A stretch of 64,000 nucleotides of DNA from an uncultured Porphyromonadaceae bacterium (GTDB lineage: Bacteria > Bacteroidota > Bacteroidia > Bacteroidales > Muribaculaceae), in NCBI GenBank assembly GCA_900546365.1, contig URCF01000002.1, forward strand, positions 62,001-126,000, written 5' to 3'. Position numbers and translations under genes: made by a program. Positions within the stretch are counted from its first letter, which is position 1, and each line of letters starts with the position of its first letter. Below, piece after piece: positions 23,545 to 32,334 of the stretch. The notes under the pieces are model-generated. The model had not been told where the DNA came from. It did no database searches and saw only the letters and a list, made by a program, of their open reading frames with translations.

Positions 23545-25131
23545 TCAGTCTGTGATGGGATATTTGTGGCGGATGGGGTCGTCGTACTGCTCCTGGGCCT
23601 GCCGGAGGATTGCACGCATTTCGCGGGTGATGGCCTCGGTGCCGGGCTGCCCGTAGATGTTGTGCATCTCGGTGGGGTCGTTCTGCAGGTCGTAAAGTTC
23701 CCAGGTGTCTATATCGTTGTAGAAATGGATTAGTTTGTAGCGGTCGTTGCGCACACCGTAATGGCGCTTCACAGCATGCTCGGCAGGATATTCATAGAAA
23801 TGATAATAGATCCAGCTGCGCCAATCCGCAGGATGCTCGCCTTTGAGCAGCGGCAGATACGACACACCGTGCATGTCGCTTGGTGTGGGCACTCCCGCAA
23901 TATCAAGGAATGTGGGTCCATGGTCGATGTTCTGCACCATCTCGCTGATGTCGCCCTTGGCTTCGAGTCCCTTGGGCAGACGCATCACCAAAGGAGTGTT
24001 GAGCGACTCCTCATACATGAACCGCTTGTCAAACCATCCATGCTCGCCCATATAGAAACCCTGGTCGGAGGTATATACCACCAGAGTGCTGTCGAGCAAA
24101 CCGTTATTCTCAAGATAGTCGAGCACGCGGCCCACATTGCGGTCGAGCGAAGCCACAGTCTTGGCATAGTCGCGCATATAGCGTTGGTATTTCCACTCGG
24201 TGAGCCGGTCGCCGGAAAGCGAGTCGGCATAGAATTTGTCAATGATAGGATTGTAATGCGCATCCCAGCGGGCACGCTGGGCGGAGTCCATGCGGCTGAG
24301 GAAATACTCATAGTTGTGGCGCAAGCGGGTGTCCACACCGGGGTAGATCATCTTGCAGTCGTACACAATATCCATGTCATGGGGGGAGGCGATAGCCATC
24401 TCCTGCTCCTTGGCGGCCTGACGGCCCGAATAGTCATCGTAGAAGTTCTGCGGCAACTCAAACACCTTGTCCTCATATAGTTCAAGGTCGCAAGTGTCGG
24501 CCATCCAGTTGCGGTGGATAGCCTTGTGATGGATCAGGATACAGAACGGCTTGCTCTTGTCGCGCACGCTGTCCATCCAGTTGATGGCGCGGTCGGTGAT
24601 GAGATTGGTGAGATAACCGTGGCGCACGATGGTGTCACCTGTCTGCTGAATGAAGTCGGGGTTGTAGTAGTCGCCCTGGCCGGGGACTATCTCCCAGTTG
24701 TCAAACCCTGTGGGGAGGTTGTGCAGATGCCATTTGCCAAACAAGGCAGTCTGGTAGCCGGCCTGCTGGAGATATTTGGGAAAAGTAGGTTGCGAGGTGT
24801 CGAAAGGGTCGCCGATATTGTCGGTGAACCCGTTGGCGTGGCTATGCTTGCCCGTAATCATGCAGGCGCGGGAGGGACCGCTCAGAGAGTTGGCCACGAA
24901 GCTGTTGACAAACTTCACTCCGTCGTTGGCAATACGGTCGAGGTTGGGGGTGGAGATATGCCGTTTGTCATAGCAGCTCATCATCTGGGCCGTATGGTCG
25001 TCGGTCATTATATACACTATGTTGTAGCGTTTCTGCTCCTGCGGTTGTTGAGCGGGAGTCTGGGCGTTAGCTCCGAAGGCTACGGCTGTAGCGGCCAAAG
25101 GAAGCACGGCTTGGGAAGTGTAATGTTTCAT
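23545..25131 (-). CDS. Serine-type sulfatase, N-acetylglucosamine-6-sulfatase-like
   Basis: 528 residues from the ATG at 25131, giving a signal peptide (MKHYTSQAVLPLAATAVAF...ANA). Active-site signature SLSGPSRACMITG: Ser84 becomes formylglycine, with Arg88. Metal ligands Asp44-Asp45 (IMTDDHTAQM) and the TSDQGFYMGEHGW block are conserved. YQTALFGKWHLHNLP and the overall layout resemble S1_11 GlcNAc-6-sulfatases such as the mucin-acting enzymes of Bacteroides (from memory, not searched). A -7 box TACTTTTG (minus, 25162-25155) sits 23 bases upstream. Confidence 0.92.
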   Translation of the reverse strand: MKHYTSQAVLPLAATAVAFGANAQTPAQQPQEQKRYNIVYIMTDDHTAQMMSCYDKRHISTPNLDRIANDGVKFVNSFVANSLSGPSRACMITGKHSHANGFTDNIGDPFDTSQPTFPKYLQQAGYQTALFGKWHLHNLPTGFDNWEIVPGQGDYYNPDFIQQTGDTIVRHGYLTNLITDRAINWMDSVRDKSKPFCILIHHKAIHRNWMADTCDLELYEDKVFELPQNFYDDYSGRQAAKEQEMAIASPHDMDIVYDCKMIYPGVDTRLRHNYEYFLSRMDSAQRARWDAHYNPIIDKFYADSLSGDRLTEWKYQRYMRDYAKTVASLDRNVGRVLDYLENNGLLDSTLVVYTSDQGFYMGEHGWFDKRFMYEESLNTPLVMRLPKGLEAKGDISEMVQNIDHGPTFLDIAGVPTPSDMHGVSYLPLLKGEHPADWRSWIYYHFYEYPAEHAVKRHYGVRNDRYKLIHFYNDIDTWELYDLQNDPTEMHNIYGQPGTEAITREMRAILRQAQEQYDDPIRHKYPITD

Positions 25132-25206
25132 GGCTAAGTGGGGATTGTTTTGCACAAAAGTACTAATTTTTTGTGGGCGGAAATGCGTATTAGTGAGAAA
25201 ATTTGT

Positions 25207-25214
25207 TACTTTTG
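25207..25214 (+). promoter_or_regulatory. -7 element for the epimerase/decarboxylase cluster
   Basis: TACTTTTG, with the ATG of the epimerase gene 80 bases downstream. No clear -33 box. Confidence 0.55.
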
Positions 25215-25223
25215 CAACGTATT

Positions 25224-25256
25224 ATGCCTTGACAGGCGTGAAAAGCCCCAAGGCAT
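25224..25256 (+). promoter_or_regulatory. Stem-loop in the leader of the epimerase gene
   Basis: ATGCCTT (25224-25230) pairs with AAGGCAT (25250-25256) and, inside, GGC with GCC. It lies entirely in the leader between the -7 box and the start codon. It does not match a riboswitch class I know; a stability or attenuation element is possible. Confidence 0.4.
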
Positions 25257-25294
25257 TTCAGACCAAAACAGTAACTAACTAATATACAATCATT

Positions 25295-25717
25295 ATGGAC
25301 ATTTCCCACATTGAACACGTAGGTATTGCCGTTCCTTCATTGGACGAAGCCATCCCTTTCTACGAAAAGATGCTCGGCCTCAAATGCTTTGCCATTGAGG
25401 AAGTTGCTGACCAGAAAGTGCGTACAGCATTCTTCAAGGTAGGCCAAACCAAAATAGAACTTCTCGAACCCACCGCTGAAGACAGCGCCATTGCCAAATT
25501 CATAGCCAACAACGGTGGCCGCGGCGGCATCCAGCATATAGCCTTCGCCATTGAGGACGGTGTGGCAAACGCTTTGGCCGAAGTGGAGGAAAAAGGTGGC
25601 CGATTAATCGACAAAGCTCCGCGCAAAGGTGCCGAGGGTCTGAACATCGCGTTCCTGCACCCCAAGAGCACTTGCGGCACTCTGATCGAGCTTTGCGAGG
25701 ACCCCAACAAGAAATAA
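25295..25717 (+). CDS. mce: Methylmalonyl-CoA epimerase
   Basis: 140 residues, a single vicinal-oxygen-chelate unit. It interconverts the (R) and (S) forms of methylmalonyl-CoA between the mutase and the decarboxylase in the succinate-propionate pathway. Metal-binding residues are visible: His8 in IEHVGIAVPS, His in GIQHIAFAI and Glu in GTLIELCED. It is followed by the decarboxylase carboxyltransferase gene after 49 bases, so the pathway genes are clustered. Confidence 0.97.
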   Translation: MDISHIEHVGIAVPSLDEAIPFYEKMLGLKCFAIEEVADQKVRTAFFKVGQTKIELLEPTAEDSAIAKFIANNGGRGGIQHIAFAIEDGVANALAEVEEKGGRLIDKAPRKGAEGLNIAFLHPKSTCGTLIELCEDPNKK

Positions 25718-25766
25718 CTGCCAACTCTATTTATCCATAAAAAACCATTTATTAGCTACATAGATA

Positions 25767-27320
25767 ATGAGCAATCAGCTTGAAAAAGTGCAGGAACTTA
25801 TTGCCCTGCGCGCCGAAGCCCGCCTGGGAGGCGGCGAAAAAGCCATCCAGAAACAGCACGAACGCGGCAAATACACCGCCCGCGAGCGCATCGCGCAGCT
25901 GCTGGACGAAGGCTCCTTTGAGGAAATTGACATGTTTGTGCGCCACCGCTGCTACAACTTTGGCCAGGAGAAGAAAAGCTTTCTTGGCGATGGTGTGGTG
26001 ACCGGCTACGGCACAATCGAGGGTCGTCTGGTGTATGTGTTCGCACAGGATTTCACCGTGTTTGGCGGCTCGCTGAGCGAAACCATGGCTCAGAAAATAT
26101 GTAAGATCATGGATATGGCCATGAAGATGGGTGCTCCCGTGATCGGCCTCAACGACTCGGGTGGTGCCCGTATTCAGGAAGGCATCAACGCTCTGGCCGG
26201 ATATGCTGAGATATTCCAGCGCAACATCCTTGCTTCGGGTGTGATTCCGCAGATCAGCGCCATCCTCGGCCCTTGCGCCGGCGGTGCTGTTTACTCCCCC
26301 GCCCTCACCGACTTCACCATCATGACCAAAGGGATATCCTATATGTTCCTCACCGGCCCGAAAGTGGTGAAAACCGTCACCGGCGAAGATGTGACCCAGG
26401 ATGCCCTCGGTGGTGCCGAAGTGCACTCCTCCAAGAGCGGCGTGGCCCACTTTGCCGCTGAAGATGGTGAAGAGTGCCTCAAGATTATCCGCAAACTGTT
26501 CAGCTACATTCCGCAGAACAATCTCGAGGAGCCGCCGTTGGTGACCTGCACCGACCCGATTGACCGTCTCGAGGACTCCCTCAACGATATTATCCCCGAC
26601 TCCGCTACCCGCCCCTACGATATGTATGAGGTGATCGGCGCCATCATCGACAATGGTGAGTTCCTTGAAATCCAGCGCAACTACGCCAAAAACATCATTG
26701 TGGGCTTTGCCCGCTTCAACGGTCAGGCCGTGGGTATCGTGGCCAACCAGCCCAAATACCTCGCAGGTGTGCTCGACAGCAACGCTTCGCGCAAGGGAGC
26801 CCGCTTCGTGCGCTTCTGCGATGCGTTCAACATCCCCTTGGTGACTCTCGTGGATGTGCCCGGCTTCCTTCCCGGCACAGGCCAGGAGTACAACGGTGTG
26901 ATTCTGCACGGTGCCAAGCTGCTTTACGCTTACGGCGAAGCCACTGTGCCCAAAGTCACTGTCACACTCCGCAAGAGCTATGGCGGCAGCCATATTGTGA
27001 TGAGCTGCAAGCAGCTGCGCGGCGACATGAACTACGCTTGGCCTACCGCCGAAATCGCAGTGATGGGCGGTGCCGGTGCCGTCGAGGTGCTCTACGCCAA
27101 GGAAGCCAAAGCAGCCGAAGATCCCCAGAAGGTGCTCAAGGAGAAAGAAGAAGAGTACAACAAACTTTTCTGCAACCCCTACAACGCTGCCCGCTACGGC
27201 TATATCGACGATGTAATCGAGCCCCGCAACACCCGCTTCCGCGTGATCCGCGCTCTTCAGCAGCTCGCCACCAAGAAGCTCACCAACCCCGCCAAAAAAC
27301 ATGGCAACATACCTCTGTAA
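25767..27320 (+). CDS. mmdA: Methylmalonyl-CoA decarboxylase, carboxyltransferase subunit alpha
   Basis: 517 residues, the size of acyl-CoA carboxylase beta chains. Two crotonase-like halves carry the CoA and carboxybiotin sites: IGLNDSGGARIQEGINAL and GGAVYSPALTDF in the first, LVTLVDVPGFLPGTGQEYNG and SYGGSHIVMS in the second. The same fold serves propionyl-CoA carboxylase, but the following genes (delta/OadG, biotin carrier, membrane beta subunit) show that this enzyme moves CO2 from (S)-methylmalonyl-CoA to biotin in the sodium-pumping decarboxylase, giving propionyl-CoA. Confidence 0.95.
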   Translation: MSNQLEKVQELIALRAEARLGGGEKAIQKQHERGKYTARERIAQLLDEGSFEEIDMFVRHRCYNFGQEKKSFLGDGVVTGYGTIEGRLVYVFAQDFTVFGGSLSETMAQKICKIMDMAMKMGAPVIGLNDSGGARIQEGINALAGYAEIFQRNILASGVIPQISAILGPCAGGAVYSPALTDFTIMTKGISYMFLTGPKVVKTVTGEDVTQDALGGAEVHSSKSGVAHFAAEDGEECLKIIRKLFSYIPQNNLEEPPLVTCTDPIDRLEDSLNDIIPDSATRPYDMYEVIGAIIDNGEFLEIQRNYAKNIIVGFARFNGQAVGIVANQPKYLAGVLDSNASRKGARFVRFCDAFNIPLVTLVDVPGFLPGTGQEYNGVILHGAKLLYAYGEATVPKVTVTLRKSYGGSHIVMSCKQLRGDMNYAWPTAEIAVMGGAGAVEVLYAKEAKAAEDPQKVLKEKEEEYNKLFCNPYNAARYGYIDDVIEPRNTRFRVIRALQQLATKKLTNPAKKHGNIPL

Positions 27321-27356
27321 TCACCCATTGACTTCACTTGACTAAAGAGTAAATAC

Positions 27357-28277
27357 ATGAAAAAATATCTCATAATGCTCCTGGTGCTTGTGATGGCAGC
27401 GGCCAATGCTCAGGCCCAAGGCCGCAAGTCGCTGCGCATCAACGAGGTGATGGTGCAGAACGATTCGGGATATGTGGACGACTATGGTCGCTATTCCGCA
27501 TGGATCGAGCTGTTCAACACTAACTTTGCCCCGCTGGAAATATCAAGCATCTATCTCAGCAACGACCCCGACAATGTCAAGATGTATCCCGTGCCGCTGG
27601 GCGATGTGCTCACACGCATCCCCAAACGCCAGCATGTGATATTCTGGGCTGACGGAGAACCCTCCCGCGGCACATTCCATACCAACATCACTTTCACCCC
27701 CGGCCAGGAAAACTGGGTGGGTATTTACGATGCTGACGGTTCGCTGATTGACGAAATCACCATTCCCGCCACCTTGCTCCCGGGCCAGTCTTTTGCCCGC
27801 AAGATTGACGGAGAAGGCGAAATCGGCGACGAATCAGCTTGGGAAATCCGTTCCGGCGAACTCGGAAGCACTGTAACTCCCTCGAGTGCCAATGTGCTGC
27901 GTGAAACCAACAAGAAGGTGGAGATGTTTGCCGAGCAGGATGAAAACGGCTTCGGTATGGCTGTAATCGCCATGTGCATAGTGTTCAGCGCACTGCTGCT
28001 GCTGAGCGTATGCTTCTACATCATCAGCAAGATTGGTGCCGTGGTGACCCGCCGCAACAAGGCCGCCTCACAGGGCATCAACCTCAAGGAGGTGGAGAAA
28101 GAGAACCGTCCCGACCATGACACCGGCGAGGAGATCGCCGCTATCGTTATGGCTCTCCACGAGCACCTTGACGCCCATGACCGCGAGAACACCGTGCTCA
28201 CCATCAACAAGGTGAAACGCGCATACTCGCCCTGGAACTCAAAAATCTACAACATGCGCGACATGCCTCGCCACTAA
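27357..28277 (+). CDS. Decarboxylase delta (OadG-type) subunit fused to a lamin-tail domain
   Basis: 306 residues. A signal peptide (YLIMLLVLVMAAANAQA) is followed by a lamin-tail-like beta domain (residues ~27-150: LRINEVMVQNDSGYVDDYGR, then WIELFNTNFAPLEIS). After a linker comes one strong membrane helix (MAVIAMCIVFSALLLLSVCF, ~201-220) and a cytosolic tail with the OadG character and a C-terminal AYSPWNSKIYNMRDMPRH. OadG/MmdD subunits hold the membrane and carboxyltransferase parts together. The extra outward-facing domain is about 170 residues longer than a minimal OadG and is typical of Bacteroidetes. Confidence 0.88.
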   Translation: MKKYLIMLLVLVMAAANAQAQGRKSLRINEVMVQNDSGYVDDYGRYSAWIELFNTNFAPLEISSIYLSNDPDNVKMYPVPLGDVLTRIPKRQHVIFWADGEPSRGTFHTNITFTPGQENWVGIYDADGSLIDEITIPATLLPGQSFARKIDGEGEIGDESAWEIRSGELGSTVTPSSANVLRETNKKVEMFAEQDENGFGMAVIAMCIVFSALLLLSVCFYIISKIGAVVTRRNKAASQGINLKEVEKENRPDHDTGEEIAAIVMALHEHLDAHDRENTVLTINKVKRAYSPWNSKIYNMRDMPRH

Positions 28278-28307
28278 TATTTTCACATTCATAAATCTAC
28301 TATCCCA

Positions 28308-28745
28308 ATGAAAGAATATAAATATAAAATCAACGGCAACTCCTACAAAGTAGCCATTGGCGACATCGACAACAATGTGGCGCAAGTGGAGGTGAACGGC
28401 ATCCCCTACAAGGTGGAACTCGACGCCGCCCAAAAGCCTGTAACTGTGGTAAACGCTCCGCGTCCCTCTGCCGCTCCCCGCACCGAAACCGGCGCCAAAG
28501 TGATTGCCAAACCGGTCACCACCGGCGCAGGCTATCAAGTGAAAGCACCCCTGCCCGGCACCATTCTGTCAATCGCCGTAAAGGTGGGCGACACCGTCAA
28601 AGCCGCCGACACTGTGGCAGTGCTTGAAGCCATGAAGATGGAGAACGCCATCCACGCCGGACGCGACGGCAAAGTGACCGCCATCTCTGTCAATCCCGGT
28701 GACGCTGTGCTTGAAGGTGCAGTGATTCTCAGCATCGAAGGTTGA
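28308..28745 (+). CDS. mmdC: Biotin carboxyl carrier subunit of methylmalonyl-CoA decarboxylase
   Basis: 145 residues. The C-terminal biotinyl domain (residues ~76-145) has the biotinylation motif VLEAMKMENAI with Lys110. The N-terminal ~45 residues form a short beta domain, and a Pro/Ala linker (PVTVVNAPRPSAAPR) allows the biotin to swing between the carboxyltransferase and the membrane decarboxylase. It is 30 bases downstream of the delta gene and 49 bases before the beta gene. Confidence 0.95.
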   Translation: MKEYKYKINGNSYKVAIGDIDNNVAQVEVNGIPYKVELDAAQKPVTVVNAPRPSAAPRTETGAKVIAKPVTTGAGYQVKAPLPGTILSIAVKVGDTVKAADTVAVLEAMKMENAIHAGRDGKVTAISVNPGDAVLEGAVILSIEG

Positions 28746-28794
28746 CAAGTGGCATAGTTTATTATAGTTATTTCACCTAACATCAGTTAATTCT

Positions 28795-29952
28795 ATGTCA
28801 TTTGGCGATTTTTTAATGTCCAACCTCAGTGAGTTCTGGCATCTCACAGGTTTCTACAATGCCACCTGGGAGCACTTTGTGATGCTGGCTGTGGGTCTCT
28901 TCTTCATCTGGCTTGCCATCAAGAAGGACTTTGAGCCTATGCTCCTCGTGCCCATAGGGTTCGGTATTCTGATAGGTAATATACCTTTCAACACCGAAGC
29001 CGGTCTTGAAATCGGTATCTACGAGCAAGGCTCAGTGCTCAATATTCTCTACAACGGTGTGAGCGCAGGATGGTATCCTCCGCTGATATTCCTCGGCATC
29101 GGTGCCATGACCGACTTCTCGGCCCTGATAGCCAATCCGAAATTGATGCTTATCGGCGCTGCCGCTCAGTTTGGTATCTTCGGGGCCTACATGGTGGCTC
29201 TGCTGCTGGGATTCGCTCCCGACCAGGCCGGCGCCATCGCCATCATCGGTGGTGCTGACGGCCCTACAGCCATCTTCCTTTCATCAAAGCTCGCGCCCAA
29301 CCTCATGGGTGCCATCGCCGTGTCGGCCTACTCCTACATGGCCCTCGTGCCGGTGATCCAGCCGCCGCTGATGCGTCTGTTCACCACCAAAAAGGAGCGC
29401 CTGATCAAGATGAAGCCGGCCCGCGCCGTCACCCAGAACGAGAAGATCATCTTTCCCATCGTGGGTCTGTTGCTCACCTGCTTCGTGGTGCCTTCGGGTA
29501 TTCCCCTGCTCGGTATGCTGTTCTTCGGCAACCTGCTTCGTGAGTGCGGCGTGACCACCCGTCTTGCCAAAACAGCCTCCAATGCCCTTACCGACATCGT
29601 CACCATCCTGCTCGGTATGACAGTGGGTGCCTCTACACAGGCTTCGGAGTTCCTCACCACCGAAACAATCGGCATCTTTGCCCTCGGCTTCATGGCATTC
29701 ATCATCGCATCCTCGTCGGGTGTGCTGTTTGTGAAGCTGTTCAACCTGTTCTTGCCCAAATCGAAGAAGATCAACCCGCTTATCGGTAATGCCGGAGTAT
29801 CGGCAGTGCCGATGTCGGCCCGCATCTCCAACAATCTCGGACTTGAATACGACCCGTCCAACTACCTGCTGATGCACGCCATGGGCCCGAATGTGGCCGG
29901 TGTGATCGGTTCGGCAGTTGCCGCCGGTGTGCTTCTCGGCTTCCTTGCCTGA
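28795..29952 (+). CDS. mmdB: Sodium-translocating decarboxylase subunit beta
   Basis: 385 residues with about nine to eleven membrane helices. It decarboxylates carboxybiotin and pumps Na+ out of the cell. Family signatures are visible: PLIFLGIGAMTDFSALIANP, the sodium-site loop IIGGADGPTAIFLSSKLAP with Asp and the second repeat around GNAGVSAVPMSARISNN, with NYLLMHAMGPNVAGVIGSA near the end. It is the last gene of the cluster and is closed by a strong terminator. Confidence 0.96.
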   Translation: MSFGDFLMSNLSEFWHLTGFYNATWEHFVMLAVGLFFIWLAIKKDFEPMLLVPIGFGILIGNIPFNTEAGLEIGIYEQGSVLNILYNGVSAGWYPPLIFLGIGAMTDFSALIANPKLMLIGAAAQFGIFGAYMVALLLGFAPDQAGAIAIIGGADGPTAIFLSSKLAPNLMGAIAVSAYSYMALVPVIQPPLMRLFTTKKERLIKMKPARAVTQNEKIIFPIVGLLLTCFVVPSGIPLLGMLFFGNLLRECGVTTRLAKTASNALTDIVTILLGMTVGASTQASEFLTTETIGIFALGFMAFIIASSSGVLFVKLFNLFLPKSKKINPLIGNAGVSAVPMSARISNNLGLEYDPSNYLLMHAMGPNVAGVIGSAVAAGVLLGFLA

Positions 29953-29971
29953 TAACAACCACACTCTATAG

Positions 29972-30016
29972 TGCGCGGCGACAGAACAGCATAACTGTCG
30001 CCGCGCATATTTTTAT
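29972..30016 (+). terminator. Terminator of the decarboxylase cluster
   Basis: TGCGCGGCGACAG and CTGTCGCCGCGCA form a perfect 13-base-pair stem with a 10-base loop, followed by TATTTTTATTT. Confidence 0.93.
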
Positions 30017-30112
30017 TTCGTACAGGGAAATTTTTCAGAACTATACCACATCCACAGATGTTAGATTAAATGAGAACCCATTTAACCGACCCAATACCTA
30101 CGAACCTGAGTC

Positions 30113-30460
30113 ATGATCAATAACCAAGTTATACAGGAACTATACAAGAAATTCCCCAAACGCCCTTCCTCTCCCGATGAACTCGACATAGACCTCCTGT
30201 TCATGTATCTGATGGACAGCCACGATTTCTATATCGATGATGACGGCAATCTGGTGATACAGAGCATCGCCCCGACATCTCCTTTCCACAGCATCCCACT
30301 GACCCATATCCATAAGATTGTGGAGTTTGACGACAAGATAGCCCTTGTGCTACACTCGTCCATAGTGTTTCTCGACAAGAACGACCCGAAAGTGCATATC
30401 CATATACGCACACAAAAGCCCTCGCTTTGGAGCAAACTGCGAGGGCTATGCGACGACTGA
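30113..30460 (+). CDS. Small conserved-looking protein of unknown function
   Basis: 115 residues, no signal peptide and no membrane segment. The sequence reads as a compact alpha/beta protein: an opening helix (INNQVIQELYKKF), an acidic strand (FYIDDDGNLVIQS) and a strand pair (HKIVEFDDKIALVLHSSIVF). I recognise no family. It stands alone, 97 bases after the decarboxylase terminator, and is convergent with the nitroreductase gene. Third-codon-position composition matches the neighbours, which supports it as a native gene. Confidence 0.7.
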   Translation: MINNQVIQELYKKFPKRPSSPDELDIDLLFMYLMDSHDFYIDDDGNLVIQSIAPTSPFHSIPLTHIHKIVEFDDKIALVLHSSIVFLDKNDPKVHIHIRTQKPSLWSKLRGLCDD

Positions 30461-30494
30461 CCCCCGGCCAGCCGGTCTATGGCACAACAATCGG

Positions 30495-31127
30495 TCAGAG
30501 ATAGCTCACCTTGGACTCATCCCATTTGTCCTTGGCTGTGCAGGCAGCGTTCGGGAACCCCACCGGCACCACTGCAAACGGCACAATAGAGTCGGGCAGG
30601 TTGAGCAGTCGGCTCACCTTTCTGACACGCGCTTCGCGGGGATAAACCGCGCATATCGATGCACCCATGCCCATGGCGTGGGCGGCAAGATTGATGTTCT
30701 GGGCCATCGCCGAGCAGTCGGCCACCCAATACCCATCGCCTTCGCCTTGGAATGTTTCGCAAGGCACTCCGCACACCACAATGGCTACGGGAGCCGCGCC
30801 CACCGATTTGAGGTTGTGGGCGGCCGCAGCGATTGAATCGCGTACCTCATCGTCCACCACCACAATCATACGCCACGGCTGTTTGTTGCCGGAGCTGTGC
30901 GCAGCCATACCGGCCTTGAGGAGCGTTTGCATCGCCGAGTCCAGAGGAGCCTCATCGGTGAATCGGCGCACACTTGTGCGCGTCATTATGTTGTCGATGG
31001 TTTGGCTGCCGCCGGCATCATCATTGTTCTGATTCTCACGCTCTGTTTCCAGGCACGCCAGGCGCGCACCCAACACCACCAGTCCGGCTGCAAGCAACAG
31101 CGTGAGCCAAGGGAATTTATTCTTCAT
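30495..31127 (-). CDS. Membrane-anchored nitroreductase-family protein
   Basis: 210 residues. An N-terminal hydrophobic helix (FPWLTLLLAAGLVVLGARLA) precedes a ~165-residue nitroreductase domain: TRTSVRRFTDEAPLD (FMN phosphate Arg pair), AAHSSGNKQPWRMIVV and a C-terminal VPVGFPN segment. The family normally uses NAD(P)H in the cytosol. Here the anchor would put the domain in the periplasm, where no NAD(P)H is available. The flavin/iron-sulfur protein encoded just upstream (6-base gap) is a natural electron donor, which is inference from context. Substrate unknown. Confidence 0.82.
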   Translation of the reverse strand: MKNKFPWLTLLLAAGLVVLGARLACLETERENQNNDDAGGSQTIDNIMTRTSVRRFTDEAPLDSAMQTLLKAGMAAHSSGNKQPWRMIVVVDDEVRDSIAAAAHNLKSVGAAPVAIVVCGVPCETFQGEGDGYWVADCSAMAQNINLAAHAMGMGASICAVYPREARVRKVSRLLNLPDSIVPFAVVPVGFPNAACTAKDKWDESKVSYL

Positions 31128-31133
31128 ATCGTT

Positions 31134-32210
31134 CTATACATTAGGCGATTCTATATTCTGACTCATTCTCAACAATGTGCCTGTGGGGCATACGAACCGG
31201 CAATAGGGACGCGGCACAAACACCGAGAGGAGCACCACAGCCGCACCGGCAGCGAGCATCCCCACAGGAGCGCTCTCCACCACAAATGCGCTGAACAGCT
31301 CATAGTCAATCCAGCTCATCCACACTCCAAGCCACATACATAGGATGAGCGAGCACCACAGCACCCGCCGCATAGACATGAGGATTCTGGTCCATCTGAT
31401 GCCGATGTGCAATTTCACACGCGAGCATTTTCCGGCCACATCCTGCAGCGAACCGAGCGGACACACCCATGCGCAATAGTAGCCGTCGCGGCCAAACAGG
31501 GGGTAGATGAACGCGGTGATGAGCATCACCACTGCTGTCACTGCGGCAAACGAATGGATGCCGTTGCTCATAAAGTTGAGCATCATGGTGTAGTTCACGA
31601 ATGTGCCGGTCCAGAATCCGAGGACTGCCACATTGAGCAGCTCCTGGACAATGCGGTATCTCTTTCCTTTATGTTTGAGTGGTATTACCGCTGCCATAAG
31701 AGCCACTATCAGCGCAGCCACGCCGGCTATGCCCCATCCGCTGCCTGCTCCGGCGTGCTTCACCTCCTGCGCAGCAAGATAGGAAGCACCGGCCTGCACA
31801 TTGGCAATCACGGCATTGGACGAGTATGTGGCACCGGTCACACCATCCACCGCCATCACCGCGGCGCTGTCCACACTCACGCCGTTCCACTGCTGCAGCA
31901 GTCCACCCGCGATGAGTTTGCGGAAAAAACCGGGCGTCTCGCTGTTCTCCAGCGGGTGCACACTGTCAATCACTCCATTGGTCACTGTGATTTCCAAGGG
32001 CACCGGTCCGGCATACCCCACCACATCCTTGCAGATTGTGGCGGTGCTGACAACTACTGAACCTCCCGGCAATTCAGTAACAAAATTTTCAGCATCATCC
32101 TTTGCTCCAAGCTCATGGCCAAGGAGCCGATGGTCGCGCACGAGACTCAGCGAAGCCACCACCATAAACAGTATGACGATACTCGCCACGTGCATCCATT
32201 TGCTATTCAT
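31134..32210 (-). CDS. Flavinylated FMN-binding and 4Fe-4S membrane protein (NosR/RnfG-like)
   Basis: 358 residues. A first membrane helix (HVASIVILFMVVASLSLV) leads to an extracytosolic FMN-binding domain with the flavinylation motif DGVTGATYSS (Thr128 as likely attachment site for ApbE). Four to five further helices follow, with two ferredoxin-like motifs, YYCAWVCPLGSLQDVAGKC and YCRFVCPTGTLL, each Cys-x3-Cys-Pro. This layout transfers electrons across the membrane to periplasmic acceptors. It is first in a two-gene leftward operon with the anchored nitroreductase. ApbE itself is not in the window. Confidence 0.88.
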   Translation of the reverse strand: MNSKWMHVASIVILFMVVASLSLVRDHRLLGHELGAKDDAENFVTELPGGSVVVSTATICKDVVGYAGPVPLEITVTNGVIDSVHPLENSETPGFFRKLIAGGLLQQWNGVSVDSAAVMAVDGVTGATYSSNAVIANVQAGASYLAAQEVKHAGAGSGWGIAGVAALIVALMAAVIPLKHKGKRYRIVQELLNVAVLGFWTGTFVNYTMMLNFMSNGIHSFAAVTAVVMLITAFIYPLFGRDGYYCAWVCPLGSLQDVAGKCSRVKLHIGIRWTRILMSMRRVLWCSLILCMWLGVWMSWIDYELFSAFVVESAPVGMLAAGAAVVLLSVFVPRPYCRFVCPTGTLLRMSQNIESPNV

Positions 32211-32238
32211 CTTTGCTTATTTATAATGATTCCAAATG

Positions 32239-32270
32239 CAAAGGTAACAAATTACGGACATACAAACAAA
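32239..32270 (-). promoter_or_regulatory. Promoter of the flavinylated protein/nitroreductase operon
   Basis: On the minus strand TTTG (32270-32267), 20 bases, TACCTTTG (32246-32239): a complete match, 28 bases before the ATG. Confidence 0.85.
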
Positions 32271-32274
32271 TCAA

Positions 32275-32300
32275 GGGTTGCACCGAAACTGATGCAACCC
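32275..32300 (-). terminator. Terminator after the ECF sigma gene
   Basis: GGGTTGCA and TGCAACCC form an 8-base stem with a 10-base loop, 35 bases after the leftward sigma factor stop. A T-rich sequence follows on the minus strand. It also insulates the promoter of the next leftward operon. Confidence 0.75.
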
Positions 32301-32334
32301 TCGTTTAGTAGATTGTATATCAACCCATTTACCC

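Noticed and set aside
25752..27302. A 516-codon minus-strand frame across the decarboxylase carboxyltransferase gene
   Set aside because: Antisense to mmdA, His/Gly-rich, no family resemblance.
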